The notes beneath the pieces were generated by a model that saw nothing but the letters and a program-made list of their open reading frames with translations, was not told the origin of the DNA and searched no databases. Shown piece after piece: positions 39,382 to 48,298 of a DNA stretch of 64,000 bases. The translations under genes were made by a program, and so were the position numbers. This DNA comes from CAWJMD01 sp963700925 (GTDB lineage Bacteria; Actinomycetota; Actinomycetes; Actinomycetales; CAWJMD01): positions 1,798,001-1,862,000 of the forward strand of contig OY969553.1 of the NCBI GenBank assembly GCA_963700925.1, given 5' to 3'. The first letter of the stretch is position 1; each line of letters begins with the position of its first letter.

Positions 39382-39730
39382 TCAGCGGGCGGTTCTCGGA
39401 ATCTGTGACCCCAGCGGACCACCCCGTTCAGCACGGTCGTGCCCGTTGCGTGCCCGTTCCCGCTGAACCAAGGCGTCCAGCGAGGCCGCGACGGCTCGGT
39501 CCCGCGTCGAGTTCGTGTGCAGGTAGATCAGCGCGGCCCGAGCGCAGGCGTGACCCATGCGGGCCATGAGGTCGGGAAGAGTCGCGCCAGCCTGCGCGGT
39601 CAGGGTGTTTGCCCGTGTGGCGCAGGTCGTGGAAGTGCACGGCGACGAGCACCAGCGGGAGCGGCGCCAGGTCGTCACGGGGCCCCGCTTCGGCCACGGA
39701 CCAAACTGTCAGCACGGCGATGAGCGCCCA
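39382..39730 (-). pseudogene. Tyrosine recombinase (phage/ICE integrase) remnant
   Basis: C-terminal catalytic fragment. One frame carries FHDLRHTG (the H-x-x-R box). After a one-base shift near 39610-39616 the next frame continues NTLTAQAGATLPDLMARMG and then the LIYLHTNSTRDRAVAASLD tail typical of integrases. The shift fits one extra A in an AAA run. The N-terminal two thirds are missing or scrambled. It sits 16 nt from the tRNA 3' end, pointing back toward it, as in an element integrated at tRNA-Gly. No second copy of the tRNA end was found. Confidence 0.75.
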
Positions 39731-39968
39731 GTCCCTGGAAGATCCGGGCGGGAGGGTTCGCCGGTCGAGGTTCGGCCCGCAGCACGTGCAGGACGCTGGT
39801 GACCATCCGGTGAGCCCAAGGATGCGCCGTGAGCGGTGTATCAGCCGAAAGCACGAGTGGTCCACTGAGCGAACGGCCAGGACAGGTCGGGCTGCAAGGC
39901 CGGTGTGCCCAGCACGGGGGTCCGCGATCGTGGAGGAGCCACACCTCACCGAGACAGCGGAGCACGTG

Positions 39969-40463
39969 ATGAGACCACTTCGAGACAACACCACCGCGCT
40001 GGACGACTCGCGCCTACCCGTGAGAGCGAAGCTCGTAGCGGCGTGGACGAGCTTCATGTTCCTGTACGCCTACGTGGACATCATCGGCTTCTTCGTGCCG
40101 GGCAAGATCGACGACATCCTGGTCGGCGTCGTCTTCGAGTTCGACATCACCCAGACGTTGCTGACCGCTTTCCTTACGCTCATGGCCATCCCGATCCTGA
40201 TGGTGGTGCTGTCCGCCATGCTGCCGGCCCGCGCGAACCGGATCACGAACCTCGTCGTGGCATCGGTCCAGGTCCCGTACGCGATGTTCAACGCGGTGGG
40301 CGAGTCCTGGACGTACTACTACTGGGGCGCCGTCGTACTGGAAGTGATCCTGCTCGCCGTCATCCTTCGGCTTGCCTGGACCTGGCCCCGCCGCGTCGCA
40401 TCGCCGGTGACCACGGCAGCCAGCGGGTACAAGGAGCCTCTTCAGACGCAGCATCACGCATGA
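39969..40463 (+). CDS. Small integral membrane protein (DUF6326-like)
   Basis: 164 residues with four hydrophobic helices. After a short leader comes VRAKLVAAWTSFMFLYAYVD, then IIGFFVPG, later MAIPILMVVLSAML and YYYWGAVVLEVILLAVIL. Resembles a family of uncharacterised four-helix membrane proteins. ATG at 39969 (GTG at 39966 also possible). Lies in the accessory stretch after the tRNA. Composition is slightly less GC-rich than flanking genes. Confidence 0.75.
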   Translation: MRPLRDNTTALDDSRLPVRAKLVAAWTSFMFLYAYVDIIGFFVPGKIDDILVGVVFEFDITQTLLTAFLTLMAIPILMVVLSAMLPARANRITNLVVASVQVPYAMFNAVGESWTYYYWGAVVLEVILLAVILRLAWTWPRRVASPVTTAASGYKEPLQTQHHA

Positions 40464-40840
40464 CTCCCTTCCGCGCGCCGCCCCGGGGTCGTCTCTCGCC
40501 CGGCCCGGCCGCGGTCACGTCACCTCGCGTCCTGGCGTCCCGGCGTCCTGGCGTCCTGGCCAGGCTGCCGATCGCGCCACTGTCGCGCGATCCAGAACCC
40601 GGGCCCACCCGGGACCCTCCACCACACAACGCCGACCCGAGGTCGAGTCGCGAGCGTGACCCGACCGCCGCCGACCCGACCACCGAGCCTCCGCGCGACT
40701 CCAGCCTGCGTCCAAGGACCCTCCGGCGTCGCTACGCGATGGCACACGCCGCCACCCTTGACCCGGAGATGCGCAGCCCGACATGGAATCGTGGCGTGGA
40801 GCGTTCGAGCACACCTCACCCAGCGCGGGAGGAGACCGAG
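40464..40840. other. 377-bp region without a supported gene
   Basis: Very GC-rich; contains four 8-bp tandem units (CGTCCTGG with one CGTCCCGG) at 40528-40559. Open frames exist on both strands but none has coding character or a ribosome binding site. No RNA gene recognised. Confidence 0.6.
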
Positions 40841-41557
40841 ATGGGGCAGGAGTTCGAGGGCGACCTGCAGGACGCGGAGTTCTGGGGAGCCGACCTACGC
40901 GGAGCGCTGTTTCGCGACGTGAACTTCACCGGCGCCAGGATCACGCACGCCTGGCTCGTCGACATGGAGGTCGATGCGTTTGTCGACGGGCTGGTCATCA
41001 ACGGTGTCGACGTGACGGCCTTCGTCAATGAGAACGACCGCTGGTATCCGCTGCGCTCGGTGCTGAATGTCACCGATCCGCAGAGCATGCGCGAGGCGTG
41101 GGTTGCGTTGCGCGAAGCGTGGACGGCGATGATCGAGCGGGCCCGGCGCCTCCCCGACGAGACACTGCACCGCAGCGTCGACAGCGAGTGGTCCTTGGTC
41201 CAGACGCTGAGACACCTGGTGATGGCGACCGACAAGTGGTTCGCAGCACCGGTTCTCGGCGACCGATTCCATTCGCTCGGCATGCCGAACACTGGCTCCG
41301 TCGACTTCCCCTTCCCCGGCATCGACCGGGACGCGGACCCAACCCTCGAGGAGGTGCTGGCGGCGCGCGAGGACCAGGCCGCGCACCTGGGCGACTACCT
41401 TGCGACCATCACCGACGACGACCTCACCCGCACCGTCGACGTCCTCGAGAACGGCCCACAGCCGATCCAGGCATGCATCTCCACCGTTTTCGAGGAGGAG
41501 TTCTGGCACCTGCGCTATGCCGATCGCGACCTGACGGTGATCGAGTCCGAGGCCTGA
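40841..41557 (+). CDS. DinB-family protein with N-terminal pentapeptide repeats
   Basis: 238 residues. The N-terminal about 60 residues carry pentapeptide-repeat motifs (LQDAEFWGADLRGALFRDVN). A DinB four-helix domain follows (SEWSLVQTLRHLVMATDKW and a C-terminal FEEEFWHLRYADRDL), with histidines placed to bind a metal as in thiol-dependent DinB enzymes. GGAGGA before the ATG. Substrate unknown. The longer open frame upstream is not coding. Confidence 0.85.
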   Translation: MGQEFEGDLQDAEFWGADLRGALFRDVNFTGARITHAWLVDMEVDAFVDGLVINGVDVTAFVNENDRWYPLRSVLNVTDPQSMREAWVALREAWTAMIERARRLPDETLHRSVDSEWSLVQTLRHLVMATDKWFAAPVLGDRFHSLGMPNTGSVDFPFPGIDRDADPTLEEVLAAREDQAAHLGDYLATITDDDLTRTVDVLENGPQPIQACISTVFEEEFWHLRYADRDLTVIESEA

Positions 41558-41599
41558 CGACGCTCGACCTGTAGCGATCCTTGGCTGCATGCCCTTGGC

Positions 41600-41985
41600 G
41601 TGCCAAGGCTGTGGGTAACGGCCTCAGCACGACGACTGCCCCGTCAGCCAGGGCGGGCAGCAGCAGGCGCAGCATCAGGTAGTGGGCATGGTGGTTGACG
41701 GCGGACGTTGTCTCGAACCCGTCGACGGTCCGACCTGTGGCGTCGGGACGGACCATGCCGGCGTTGAGCACCAGCGCGTCGATCGGAGTGTCGCCAAGGC
41801 GCTCATGGACCGACGCAGCACAGGCACGCACCGAGTCGAGCTCGGCCAAGTCGAGCGGAACGGCCTCCGATCGATGTCGTCCCGCGGGTACCTCGGATCA
41901 GACGCGCATTGCTCGACCGCGTGAGCCGCTCGGCAGCAACTGCTCCGAATCCTGATGTGCCGCCAGTCATCACGATCGTGGACAC
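41600..41985 (-). pseudogene. Short-chain dehydrogenase remnant
   Basis: Starts at an intact GTG (41985) with AAGGAGG upstream and reads STIVMTGGTSGFGAVAAERL (the TGxxxGxG cofactor site), then RLIRGTRG. A shift near 41880-41900 moves the frame to EAVPLDLAELDSVRACA and DALVLNAGM (NAG motif), ending after LPALADGAVVV. The catalytic YxxxK and C-terminus are absent. A gene broken by a frameshift and a 3' deletion. Confidence 0.7.
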
Positions 41986-42071
41986 GCGGCCTCCTTGGCT
42001 CGGACGTCGTTTGACAGGCTGCCAGCATTGCGCTTTCGACCCCCGCTGGCGGTCCGCACTCGGCGACCCAG

Positions 42072-42893
42072 TCAACGAAACGCGATCACCAGTTGGGTCA
42101 GCAACGGCGCCACAACGATCGCGGGCAGCAGGTCACCCACCGGGATCTGCTTGATCTGCAGCAGCCGGAAGCTGATGCCCACCAGCAGCAGGCCGCCCGT
42201 AGCAGTCAGCGCAGCGATGTGCGCGTCCGGCAGCACCGACCCGAGCAGCACCCCGACCAGCGTCACGAGACCCTGAACAACAGCGACCGACACCGCAGAC
42301 AGCAGCACTCCCACCCCGAACGAGGACGCGAAGGCCAGCGCTGCGAAGCCGTCGAGCACGGACTTCAGCAGGAGCTGGTCGATGCCGCGCCCGAGACCAT
42401 CCGACAGCGCTCCGAGAATGGTGAGCGGCCCGACGCAGAACAGCAGTGACGCGCTGAGCCACCCTTCGATGAAGCGTTCGCGGGCTGCGTGGTCATGTCC
42501 GGTCTCGGTCGCGTCTGTCTGCGCCTGGCCCCGAGCGGCGCGAGCGGCGCGTGCCCCGTTGGAGCGTCTGGACAGCCAGCCCTGGATCGCGCCGGCCAAC
42601 CCCTCCAGACGTGCCTCAACCCGCAGCAGCGAGCCGGCGATGCCGCCGATCAGCAGGGAGCCCAGCACGATCAGCACGGGAGCGCCGGTGCCCGTCGCCG
42701 CGCGGAACGACACGTCGGTCACCGCGACAGCTGACAGTCCAGCAACGAGCAACGTCACGAGGCCGAGACCGTCGGTCACCGCGGCGTGGGTGCGCTCGGG
42801 CAGCCGGTGCCCCACAGCCATTCCGAGGAGCGCCCCAACAATGATCGCCCCGACATTGACAAGGGTGCCCAGTCCCGGGAAATCAACGCTCAC
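42072..42893 (-). CDS. DUF554 family membrane protein
   Basis: 273 residues, six to seven hydrophobic helices. Opens PGLGTLVNVGAIIVGALLGM, with FCVGPLTILGALSDGLG and the final GGLLLVGISFRLLQIKQIPVG typical of DUF554/YdfK. A hydrophilic loop of about 30 residues near the middle is Ala/Arg-rich. Function unknown. Confidence 0.88.
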   Translation of the reverse strand: MSVDFPGLGTLVNVGAIIVGALLGMAVGHRLPERTHAAVTDGLGLVTLLVAGLSAVAVTDVSFRAATGTGAPVLIVLGSLLIGGIAGSLLRVEARLEGLAGAIQGWLSRRSNGARAARAARGQAQTDATETGHDHAARERFIEGWLSASLLFCVGPLTILGALSDGLGRGIDQLLLKSVLDGFAALAFASSFGVGVLLSAVSVAVVQGLVTLVGVLLGSVLPDAHIAALTATGGLLLVGISFRLLQIKQIPVGDLLPAIVVAPLLTQLVIAFR

Positions 42894-42926
42894 CGTGCGA
42901 GCCTACGATGCGAGGCTTTCCGGGCC

Positions 42927-43259
42927 TCAGCGCCGAGCGTCGATGACGCAGAACAGGTTTCCCTCGGTGTCGGCCAGCACCACGAAGTCGGCGCCTTCGG
43001 GGTACTCCCAGTCAACGCGCGTCGCACCGAGCGAGATCAGGCGCTCGACCTCGGCCAACTGCTCCGCCTCGTCGTCCGCCCAGAGGTCGAGATGCATCCT
43101 GTCCGTCTCGTCGAGGTGAAGGCGGGTCCCCGTACCGCCCTTCGGACTCAGGAATGCCGGATGGTGCGGTCCGGCGGCATAACCCAGTGCGTCCGTCCAG
43201 AAAGCGGCTGCCCGGTCGATGTCCGACACGCTCATCACGACCGATCCGATTCTCAGCAT
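42927..43259 (-). CDS. VOC-family (glyoxalase/bleomycin resistance-like) protein
   Basis: 110 residues, a single VOC unit. Opens MLRIGSVVMSVSDIDRAAAFW and has MHLDLWADD and the closing VVLADTEGNLFCVID, whose position suits the metal or ligand site. ATG at 43259 chosen for family length. Ligand unknown. Confidence 0.88.
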   Translation of the reverse strand: MLRIGSVVMSVSDIDRAAAFWTDALGYAAGPHHPAFLSPKGGTGTRLHLDETDRMHLDLWADDEAEQLAEVERLISLGATRVDWEYPEGADFVVLADTEGNLFCVIDARR

Positions 43260-43296
43260 CCCGGCAGCATTGCATGGCAGCCACTGATGTGACTGT

Positions 43297-44142
43297 TCAC
43301 GTACGCCGGGCCTCGATGAGCCATGACTGCGAGGCAAAGACGACGCCCTTGTTGGTCATCGCGTCATCCAGGGTCCCCCGAAGACGCTGCAACGACTCAT
43401 CACGTGTGGTCTCGTCGAGGCCGTCGAGCAGCCCGATCGTGACGCCCATCTGGCTGACGAACGCGAAGGCGTCGTCCGGGTCCTTGCCGAGGTAGACCGG
43501 CTCAGCGACGTCGGTGAGCTGAACCTCGCCCCAACCGGACTGGTCGAGCACGCCACGCGCGTAGGCGAAGTCGGCGAGTCCGAACGGACCGGGTGCGTTG
43601 GCCGGCGGCTGGGGCAGCTCCCGGCCTGCGGCGAGAGCACCGCGGATCTGGGTGATCCACGGGTTGATGCCGATCTCCCGCCACGCGAGCAGCACGAGGC
43701 GCCCCGCCGGCCGAACCGCGCGGCCGATGTTGGTGAACGCGCTGATGGGGTCGGCGAAGAACATGGCGCCGAACCTGCTGATCACGACGTCGAAGGCGGC
43801 GGGATCGAACGGATGCACCTGGGCGTCGGCCTGCACGAACTCCACATGGTCAAGGCCCTGGTCTGCCGCGCGCCGACGTCCGCGGTCGAGCATCCGTTCG
43901 GACAGGTCGACGCCGAGCGTCCGTCCAGAACTCGCCAGGACGCCCGCCTGCAGTGTCGAGCCACCGCAGCCGCACCCGATGTCGAGAACCCGGTCGTCGG
44001 GTCGGATCGCGGCCGCTCTCATCAGGTGCAGCGTGTGAGCGGCGGTCGCCGCCTCGTAGCGCTCCTCGTGCTGTGCCCAGGCCTCCCCTTCGGCGCCGTC
44101 CCACGCCTTGGCCTGGTCCACATTCACGAGTCGAGTCGTCAT
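43297..44142 (-). CDS. SAM-dependent methyltransferase
   Basis: 281 residues, class I. Motif I VLDIGCGCGGSTL near residue 53, acidic loop GVDLSERML, motif II region VEFVQADAQ, then FDVVISRFGAMFF. The C-terminal half (YLGKDPDDAFAFVSQMG) matches a common actinobacterial methyltransferase of unknown substrate. Confidence 0.88.
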   Translation of the reverse strand: MTTRLVNVDQAKAWDGAEGEAWAQHEERYEAATAAHTLHLMRAAAIRPDDRVLDIGCGCGGSTLQAGVLASSGRTLGVDLSERMLDRGRRRAADQGLDHVEFVQADAQVHPFDPAAFDVVISRFGAMFFADPISAFTNIGRAVRPAGRLVLLAWREIGINPWITQIRGALAAGRELPQPPANAPGPFGLADFAYARGVLDQSGWGEVQLTDVAEPVYLGKDPDDAFAFVSQMGVTIGLLDGLDETTRDESLQRLRGTLDDAMTNKGVVFASQSWLIEARRT

Positions 44143-44211
44143 GGGGCCATTGTCGCCGACCTTCTCTCCCTGCGACGGGAGAGCGACGCTGACTTCCCGG
44201 TGCGGACGCGG

Positions 44212-44985
44212 TCAGCCCAGTGGCCGCCCACGAACGTGTGAGATGACCATCTCGGGGACATGCACGTCCACCTCGTCCGGGGCCCCCTTGGCCGGGAAGT
44301 CGAAGACCCCGATCATCAGCGTCACCGGATAGTCGGGCGCCTGGCTGTGACGGCGCACCACCTCGCCGTCGACCGAGAACGCCAGTGACCCGGGCCGCCA
44401 GTCGACACCGTAGGTGTGGAACTCGGAGACATCGATCTTCAGCGGCTCCGGCAACCAGTCCTCCTTCAGCGCCGGGTCCTTGAACGCCTTCACCCCCATG
44501 CCGACTCCCGCGGTCCCGTCGCGGACGTCCTCGCCGAAGATCTCCGCGACCAGGATCTCGCCGGAGCGCTCCGGGCTATCCTCGATGCCCGACATGAAGA
44601 AGGCGAACATCGAGCGGTCGGTGATCACGCCGCGCATGCGCACTTCGACCTGGCCGTAGTGCGGCACGTAGCCGGCCATCGCGGGCTGCTCCTCCAGGAC
44701 CACCTGCCCAGCCTGGAAGGGCACCTGTCCGGTCGTGCTGCCCAGCGGACCGGCGAAGTTGCCACTCTGGATGGCCGATACACGCAGCGGCACCTCGTGC
44801 AGGTCTGGGCACCACAACGGCTGATCCACAGGGATACTCAGCCGCAGGCCATCGTCCTGGACGGAGTAGACCGCCGTCGACTGGGCCCGCGAGCTCCAGT
44901 GCGGCAGGTAGTACGGGAACCAGAGGTTCGTGTCCAGTGCGTCCCCGTCGAATCGCGCGTCCAGCTCGAGCTCTGACGTCAGCAT
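44212..44985 (-). CDS. GH16-like concanavalin-fold protein
   Basis: 257 residues. Beta-sandwich sequence resembling family 16 glycoside hydrolases: RFDGDALDTNLWFPYYLPHW near the start, VEVRMRG, FHTYGVDWRPGSLAFSVDG near 215. The catalytic motif, normally E-I-D-x-x-E, reads E-I-L-V-A-E (in GEILVAEIFGED), so both Glu are kept but the central Asp is Leu. No signal peptide, so it would act inside the cell or bind sugar only. It follows the sugar ABC operon in the same direction. Confidence 0.75.
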   Translation of the reverse strand: MLTSELELDARFDGDALDTNLWFPYYLPHWSSRAQSTAVYSVQDDGLRLSIPVDQPLWCPDLHEVPLRVSAIQSGNFAGPLGSTTGQVPFQAGQVVLEEQPAMAGYVPHYGQVEVRMRGVITDRSMFAFFMSGIEDSPERSGEILVAEIFGEDVRDGTAGVGMGVKAFKDPALKEDWLPEPLKIDVSEFHTYGVDWRPGSLAFSVDGEVVRRHSQAPDYPVTLMIGVFDFPAKGAPDEVDVHVPEMVISHVRGRPLG

Positions 44986-45026
44986 CCCCAATGCTAGGCA
45001 GCCACAGGGGTTGCGACGCAACGTCC

Positions 45027-45040
45027 TCTAGACGTCTAGA
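45027..45040. promoter_or_regulatory. Perfect 14-bp palindrome upstream of GH16-like gene
   Basis: TCTAGACGTCTAGA, perfectly self-complementary, followed by CATCTGGACGTC, so GACGTC occurs twice 16 bp apart. It lies 41 bp upstream of the GH16-like start and looks like an operator. No local regulator gene is adjacent. Confidence 0.5.
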
Positions 45041-45061
45041 CATCTGGACGTCGCCCGCCCA

Positions 45062-45109
45062 CCGAACAGTCAGACGCTCGACCCGCCCCGGCGGGTCCTC
45101 GGTCTGACA
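45062..45109 (-). repeat. Palindromic repeat family C (48 nt), copy 3
   Basis: Same 48-nt element in the opposite orientation to copies 1 and 2. On the plus strand it begins CCGAACAGTCAGAC and ends GGTCTGACA; the interior CCCGCC/GGCGGG pairs. It lies between the PHP gene stop and the GH16-like gene. Confidence 0.8.
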
Positions 45110-45124
45110 CAACGAAAAAGGGCA

Positions 45125-46327
45125 TCAGGCGCAGATCGAGACGATCTCGGCCATCGGCGTCTCCAGCCGGTGCGGCCCCGCCGCGCCCCTGAAGCGGCGC
45201 TCGTCGCCACGGACCACCTGGCGGCGGCCCTCGGCATCCACGAGCACCGTCCCGTCAGCTCCCACGGCGACCAGGTCGCCCTCGACACGGAGCACCACGG
45301 GTGCGTCCCGGCCGGCGGAGATTGCGGTGCGGCCGGCCTGCAGCCCTGCCATCACCCCGTCCACGCTCGCGTCCTCGCAGGCGACCCACGTCGTGGGAGC
45401 GGCGAGCGGACGTCCCTGGGCCGGCGCGTGAAAGTCGCTGCCGCCCAACGGGATCGCATCCAGGCCCCAGGCCGTCCACCACGCGAGCGGCCACGTCCAG
45501 TTGCGCGGCGCCCACGTCCAGTGCCAGACCTCGGCGAGTGGAGGCCTTGTCGTGAGCGGATGGTGCCAGGCGCAGTCCGCCGCCAGCGGGTGGTTGATCG
45601 ACAGCAGTCCGCCGGCAGCGGCCACATCGCGAACCCACGCGTCGGCCGGTTGCCGGAAGTCCACCCACCCGACCCTCCCGAACGCGTTCGCGTGGCCACG
45701 GTCGGTGGTGACCTCCTGTCCCGGCAGCAGCGTCAAGCCGTAGTGCGACGCCGCGGCATCCAGCTCGACGTGGTGGCTCGTCGTGTTGTGGTCGGTCACC
45801 GCCAGGAAGTCGCACCCGGCCGAAACGGCAAGCGCCGCAAGCTCGGACACCGTCAGAGACCCGTCAGAGTGGACGGTGTGCGCATGCAGGTCGCCGGCGA
45901 GCCAGCTCAGACCCGGCTCATTGGGAAGGCTCCGCCGCGGCGGCCGTTCGGGCACGGCCGGCGCGGCGACGACAGGCCATTCAGGTGCGGACGCCAGCAG
46001 CTCGGCACGTACCTCCACGTCGATGCCCGCGCCCGGCACCCGGTGAAGCCCCAGCCAGACCGCCCACTCCCCTGGCTCGGGCCGGCCGCCCAGGTAGCCC
46101 GGTGTGCTCCGCTGGGCGATGACGCACGAACTGCGCGCGCCTCCCGACCATCCTCGGTACCCGCCAGGCCCCGCGCATCCGAGGTCCAGTACTCCTAGGT
46201 CACGGTCAAAGGCCAGCGAGACACGCACTGCCCCAACGCCGTCCGGCACTTCGAAGGGCAGCTCCAGATACGGAGACACGGCACGGTCCTCGGGCGTCAC
46301 ATGACGCCGCAGCACCTGCTCGGTCAC
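45125..46327 (-). CDS. CehA/McbA-family PHP metallohydrolase
   Basis: 400 residues. N-terminal beta domain, then a PHP phosphoesterase domain with metal motifs GDLHAHTVHSDGS near residue 190, AVTDHNTTSHH, LPGQEVTTDRGHANAFG, SINHPLA and GGSDFHAP. GTG start at 46327, 7 nt after the ABC ATPase stop. Grouped with a sugar importer, so it may process an imported phosphorylated or phosphodiester compound (inference). Confidence 0.87.
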   Translation of the reverse strand: MTEQVLRRHVTPEDRAVSPYLELPFEVPDGVGAVRVSLAFDRDLGVLDLGCAGPGGYRGWSGGARSSCVIAQRSTPGYLGGRPEPGEWAVWLGLHRVPGAGIDVEVRAELLASAPEWPVVAAPAVPERPPRRSLPNEPGLSWLAGDLHAHTVHSDGSLTVSELAALAVSAGCDFLAVTDHNTTSHHVELDAAASHYGLTLLPGQEVTTDRGHANAFGRVGWVDFRQPADAWVRDVAAAGGLLSINHPLAADCAWHHPLTTRPPLAEVWHWTWAPRNWTWPLAWWTAWGLDAIPLGGSDFHAPAQGRPLAAPTTWVACEDASVDGVMAGLQAGRTAISAGRDAPVVLRVEGDLVAVGADGTVLVDAEGRRQVVRGDERRFRGAAGPHRLETPMAEIVSICA

Positions 46328-46334
46328 GCGCCGG

Positions 46335-47471
46335 TCACTTGTCGAGCACCGCCGCCGGCTCCGGCTTGCCGCCCACCGCCTGGGCGTCCACCAGCTCGCC
46401 GGCATCGTCGAACACCAAGGAGCGCGACGGTGAGGCGACCACCCACCCTTCGGTGCCGACCTCGGGCTCGCTCTCGTCGTCCACGACCACCTGGATCCGT
46501 TCGCCTCCGGCGTCGACACTCACCAGAACGCCGGCACCGAGATGCTCGAGGACCGTCACAGCCCCCGGGATCCCCTGTCCCCCAGGCGGTTCAGTCACCG
46601 ACCACCGCAGGTACTCAGGTCGAGCGCCCCACGTCACCTGTTGCCCGTCGGAGACAAGCCCACGTGCGCCGTCCGCAAGCGCCACGCTCGCACCGGCAAC
46701 CTCCACGGTCCAGCCGCCCGAGGTCTCCCGCACCACGGCAGACCTGAGGTTCATCGGCGTCGAGCCGACGAAAGAGGCCACGAACGTGTTGGCCGGCTTC
46801 TGGAACACCGCTCTCGGTGTGCCCACCTGACGGATGCGGCCCTTCTCCATGATCGCGATCCGGTCGGCGAGGGCCAGCGCCTCGGCCTGGTCGTGGGTCA
46901 CGAAGACCGTGGTGACCGCGAGCTCGGTCTGCAGCTCCTTGAGGAAGGTCCGGGCCTCCAGCCTCAGCCGGGCGTCGAGGTTCGACAGCGGCTCGTCGAG
47001 CAGGAACACCTGCGGCCGGCTGGCCACCGCCCGCGCCAGGGCAACCCGCTGCTGCTGACCGCCGGAAAGCTGGCCGGGCCGCCGCTCCAGCAGGCCGCCG
47101 AGCGAGAGCCCTGACGCTGCCTCGGCGGCGGATGCGGCTCGCTCAGCTCGACCCACCTTCTGGATTCGGAGCGGGTAGGCGATGTTGTCGGAGACCGTCA
47201 TGTGCGGGAACAGGGCGTAGTCCTGGAAGACCATGGCGAGACGCCGCTCACCGGGGGGCATCCGCGTCACATCACGGTCACCGATCTCGATGCGCCCCGC
47301 GTCCGCCGTCTCGAGGCCCGCGATGGTGCGCAGGAGAGTCGTCTTGCCGCAGCCGGACGGGCCGAGGAGCGCGAAGAACTCACCGTCCTCGACGCGGAGG
47401 TCGAGGCTGTCGACGGCCCTCACCCCACCCGGGTACTCCTTGACCAGATCGGTCATCACGATGGCGGCCAT
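46335..47471 (-). CDS. Sugar ABC transporter ATPase (MalK/UgpC type)
   Basis: 378 residues. Walker A GPSGCGKTT near 37, Q loop VFQDYALFPHM, signature LSGGQQQR, Walker B VFLLDEPLSNLD, switch THDQAEA, then a TOBE/regulatory C-terminal domain. ATG at 47471 overlaps the preceding permease stop (ATGA). Confidence 0.94.
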   Translation of the reverse strand: MAAIVMTDLVKEYPGGVRAVDSLDLRVEDGEFFALLGPSGCGKTTLLRTIAGLETADAGRIEIGDRDVTRMPPGERRLAMVFQDYALFPHMTVSDNIAYPLRIQKVGRAERAASAAEAASGLSLGGLLERRPGQLSGGQQQRVALARAVASRPQVFLLDEPLSNLDARLRLEARTFLKELQTELAVTTVFVTHDQAEALALADRIAIMEKGRIRQVGTPRAVFQKPANTFVASFVGSTPMNLRSAVVRETSGGWTVEVAGASVALADGARGLVSDGQQVTWGARPEYLRWSVTEPPGGQGIPGAVTVLEHLGAGVLVSVDAGGERIQVVVDDESEPEVGTEGWVVASPSRSLVFDDAGELVDAQAVGGKPEPAAVLDK

Positions 47472-48298
47472 CAGCGCTTGATCCCTCCGTGGAACCGGAA
47501 CCCGTACCGGCGGCTGACGAACAGGAACATCGCGACGACCGGCAGGGAGAACAGGAGCGAGAACGTCGAGATCAGCGACAGGTCGGCCTGACCGCCCTCG
47601 GTGTAGAAGGTGTACATCACCACGGCCGCAGGCGACTTCTCCGGCGTCCGCAGCAGGATGAACGGAATCAGGAAGTTGCCCCACACCTGGACCACGGTCC
47701 ACACGGCGATGGTCGCGAGACCCGGTCTGGCCAGCGGCACGACGACGTGCGCGAGGATCTGCAGCGGTGAGGCCCCGTAGATGCGCGCTGACTCCTCGTA
47801 CGAGCGAGGTGTCGCGTCCATGAAGTCCTTGAGGATGAAGATGGCAGTGGGCAGCAGGCCGCCGGCGAGCACGAGGATGACGCCGATCCGCGAGTCGATC
47901 AGGTTCAGCTCGTACATCAGGAAGAACGTGGGCACCATCGCGGCGGTACCGGTGACGATGGACGACAACAGGAGCAACGCGTAGAGCAGCGCATCACGCC
48001 CAGGGATGCGTACTCGCGAAAGGGCGTACGAGGCGAGCGCTGCCAGCACGAGGACGACTGCCATGGTCGACAGGGCCAGCAGCGTCGAGTTCAGCAGCGA
48101 ACGCAGTGCATAGGGGTTGTCGAGGAGGGTCTGGAAGTTGGCAAAGGTGAAGTCGGGCAACGACGTTCGCAGCGTCGGCGTCCGGTCGAAGGGCGTCAGC
48201 ACCATCCAGAGCAGCGGGATCGCGAAGAAGACGATCAGGAACCCGAGGAAGACGTACCGGCCGATCGTGCCGAGGGTGAGGCGGACGGCGCTGTTCAT
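47471..48298 (-). CDS. Carbohydrate ABC transporter permease (MalG type)
   Basis: 275 residues, six membrane helices. The cytoplasmic coupling EAA loop is EESARIYGASPLQILAHVVVPLARPG. Overlaps the neighbouring genes by 4 nt on both sides. Longer open frames upstream lie inside the other permease. Confidence 0.92.
   Translation of the reverse strand: MNSAVRLTLGTIGRYVFLGFLIVFFAIPLLWMVLTPFDRTPTLRTSLPDFTFANFQTLLDNPYALRSLLNSTLLALSTMAVVLVLAALASYALSRVRIPGRDALLYALLLLSSIVTGTAAMVPTFFLMYELNLIDSRIGVILVLAGGLLPTAIFILKDFMDATPRSYEESARIYGASPLQILAHVVVPLARPGLATIAVWTVVQVWGNFLIPFILLRTPEKSPAAVVMYTFYTEGGQADLSLISTFSLLFSLPVVAMFLFVSRRYGFRFHGGIKR

Noticed and set aside
39293..41560. A complete integrative element with attL/attR
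   Set aside because: No duplicate of the tRNA 3' end was found to the right, and the integrase is a fragment.
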